Below are positions 5,148 through 5,459 of a DNA stretch of 5,459 bases, one piece after another (position 1 is the stretch's first letter; the number at the start of each line of letters is the position of its first letter). Under the pieces are notes generated by a model. It saw only the letters and a program-made list of their open reading frames with translations, ran no database searches and was not told the DNA's origin. This DNA comes from Balneolaceae bacterium (GTDB lineage: Bacteria > Bacteroidota > Rhodothermia > Balneolales > Balneolaceae). The position numbers were made by a program, and so were the translations under genes. Location of the stretch: contig SLAU01000198.1 of NCBI GenBank assembly GCA_007126675.1, positions 1 to 5,459 on the forward strand. The letters are read 5' to 3'.

Positions 5148-5459
5148 ATGTCTATAGAAATTCGCTCACCGCTGAATGAGAAATCAGCGATCACATTGCC
5201 GCCGGCAGTTTCTGACCTTCAGAAAGCCTTTTCCGGCACAATCTGTTCTGATCAGGGAGATGAGTATACTATCAGGAACAATATTGTGGAACTGCCCGGT
5301 GAGGTTAAGGATTATACACTTGCTCAAAGCACCAATCACTGGTCGTTAACCGCGAAGCTGTATGAAGATTTATGGAGAAAACGCTCACTGTCGATCCTGA
5401 CCGGAGAACCGTTTCCCGTTGAAAAAGAGAGGGAGCTTCTGATTGAATGGACCGGGCCG
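5148..5459 (+). CDS. Probable class I SAM-dependent methyltransferase, N-terminal fragment
   Basis: An open frame of 104 codons begins at ATG 5148 and runs off the right edge without a stop. Residues 64-90 (HWSLTAKLYEDLWRKRSLSI then LTGEPFP) followed by VEKERELLIEWTGP resemble the segment that precedes the SAM-binding motif I in a group of uncharacterised class I methyltransferases, where the chain continues into LDLGCSTG. Motif I itself would fall just past the edge, so the catalytic domain is not seen. Residues about 29-50 (SGTICSDQGDEYTIRNNIVE then LP) look like a degenerate Trm112/zinc-ribbon-type N-terminal module with a single Cys33, so zinc binding is unlikely. The start has an A-rich leader without a Shine-Dalgarno. 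The substrate cannot be judged. It is separated from the dnaN operon by the terminator-like repeat, so it probably has its own promoter. Confidence 0.6.
   Translation, partial: MSIEIRSPLNEKSAITLPPAVSDLQKAFSGTICSDQGDEYTIRNNIVELPGEVKDYTLAQSTNHWSLTAKLYEDLWRKRSLSILTGEPFPVEKERELLIEWTGP

Overview
The window suggests a member of the Bacteroidota/Balneolota/Rhodothermota group. Balneolaceae is my best guess, but it is an inference. Three things point that way. There is an outer-membrane PorV/PorQ-type protein. Almost all start codons lack a Shine-Dalgarno sequence. Purine synthesis uses the small-subunit PurS/PurQ system, whereas I recall classical Bacteroidia carrying one large PurL. GC content is moderate by eye and the DnaN and PurS products are acidic, which would fit a marine or mildly halophilic bacterium. 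No phage, CRISPR or insertion-sequence genes are visible.

Left half, minus strand (read from about 2718 down to 1): a tightly packed gene string, a PorV/PorQ-family outer-membrane protein (GTG start at 2718), miaA (tRNA A37 dimethylallyltransferase), purS, clpS, and the first 29 codons of purQ, which runs off the left edge. Gaps are 9, 34, 2 and 3 bp, so this looks like one operon or two overlapping transcription units. It joins de novo purine synthesis (PurS and PurQ are partners of PurL in FGAM synthase) with tRNA modification and the N-degron adaptor ClpS, which sits between the two pur genes.

Middle (2719-2960): a 242-bp divergent intergenic region. It holds a good sigma70-like promoter for the left operon, which also fixes the PorV-like start, a perfect 9-bp inverted repeat, an 8-bp TTGATCAA palindrome, and only weak promoter candidates for dnaN.

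Right half, plus strand: dnaN (beta sliding clamp) is followed after 2 bp by a complete SAM hydroxide adenosyltransferase (DUF62 family). A 280-bp non-coding gap follows, and then the first 104 codons of a probable class I SAM-dependent methyltransferase, cut by the right edge. Inside the gap is the most striking structure of the window: a perfect 19-bp inverted repeat (4956-4974 / 5074-5092) with an A-tract/T-tract arrangement like a bidirectional terminator. Its long loop contains a 76-nt element (4972-5047) that folds with perfect pairing into a four-way junction with no unpaired junction bases. It looks like a REP/MITE-like dispersed repeat lodged in a terminator.

The genes are mostly conserved housekeeping genes. 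I see no convincing new multi-gene system; the palindromic element, the pur-clpS-pur order and an altered ClpS binding-pocket residue are the points that merit follow-up.
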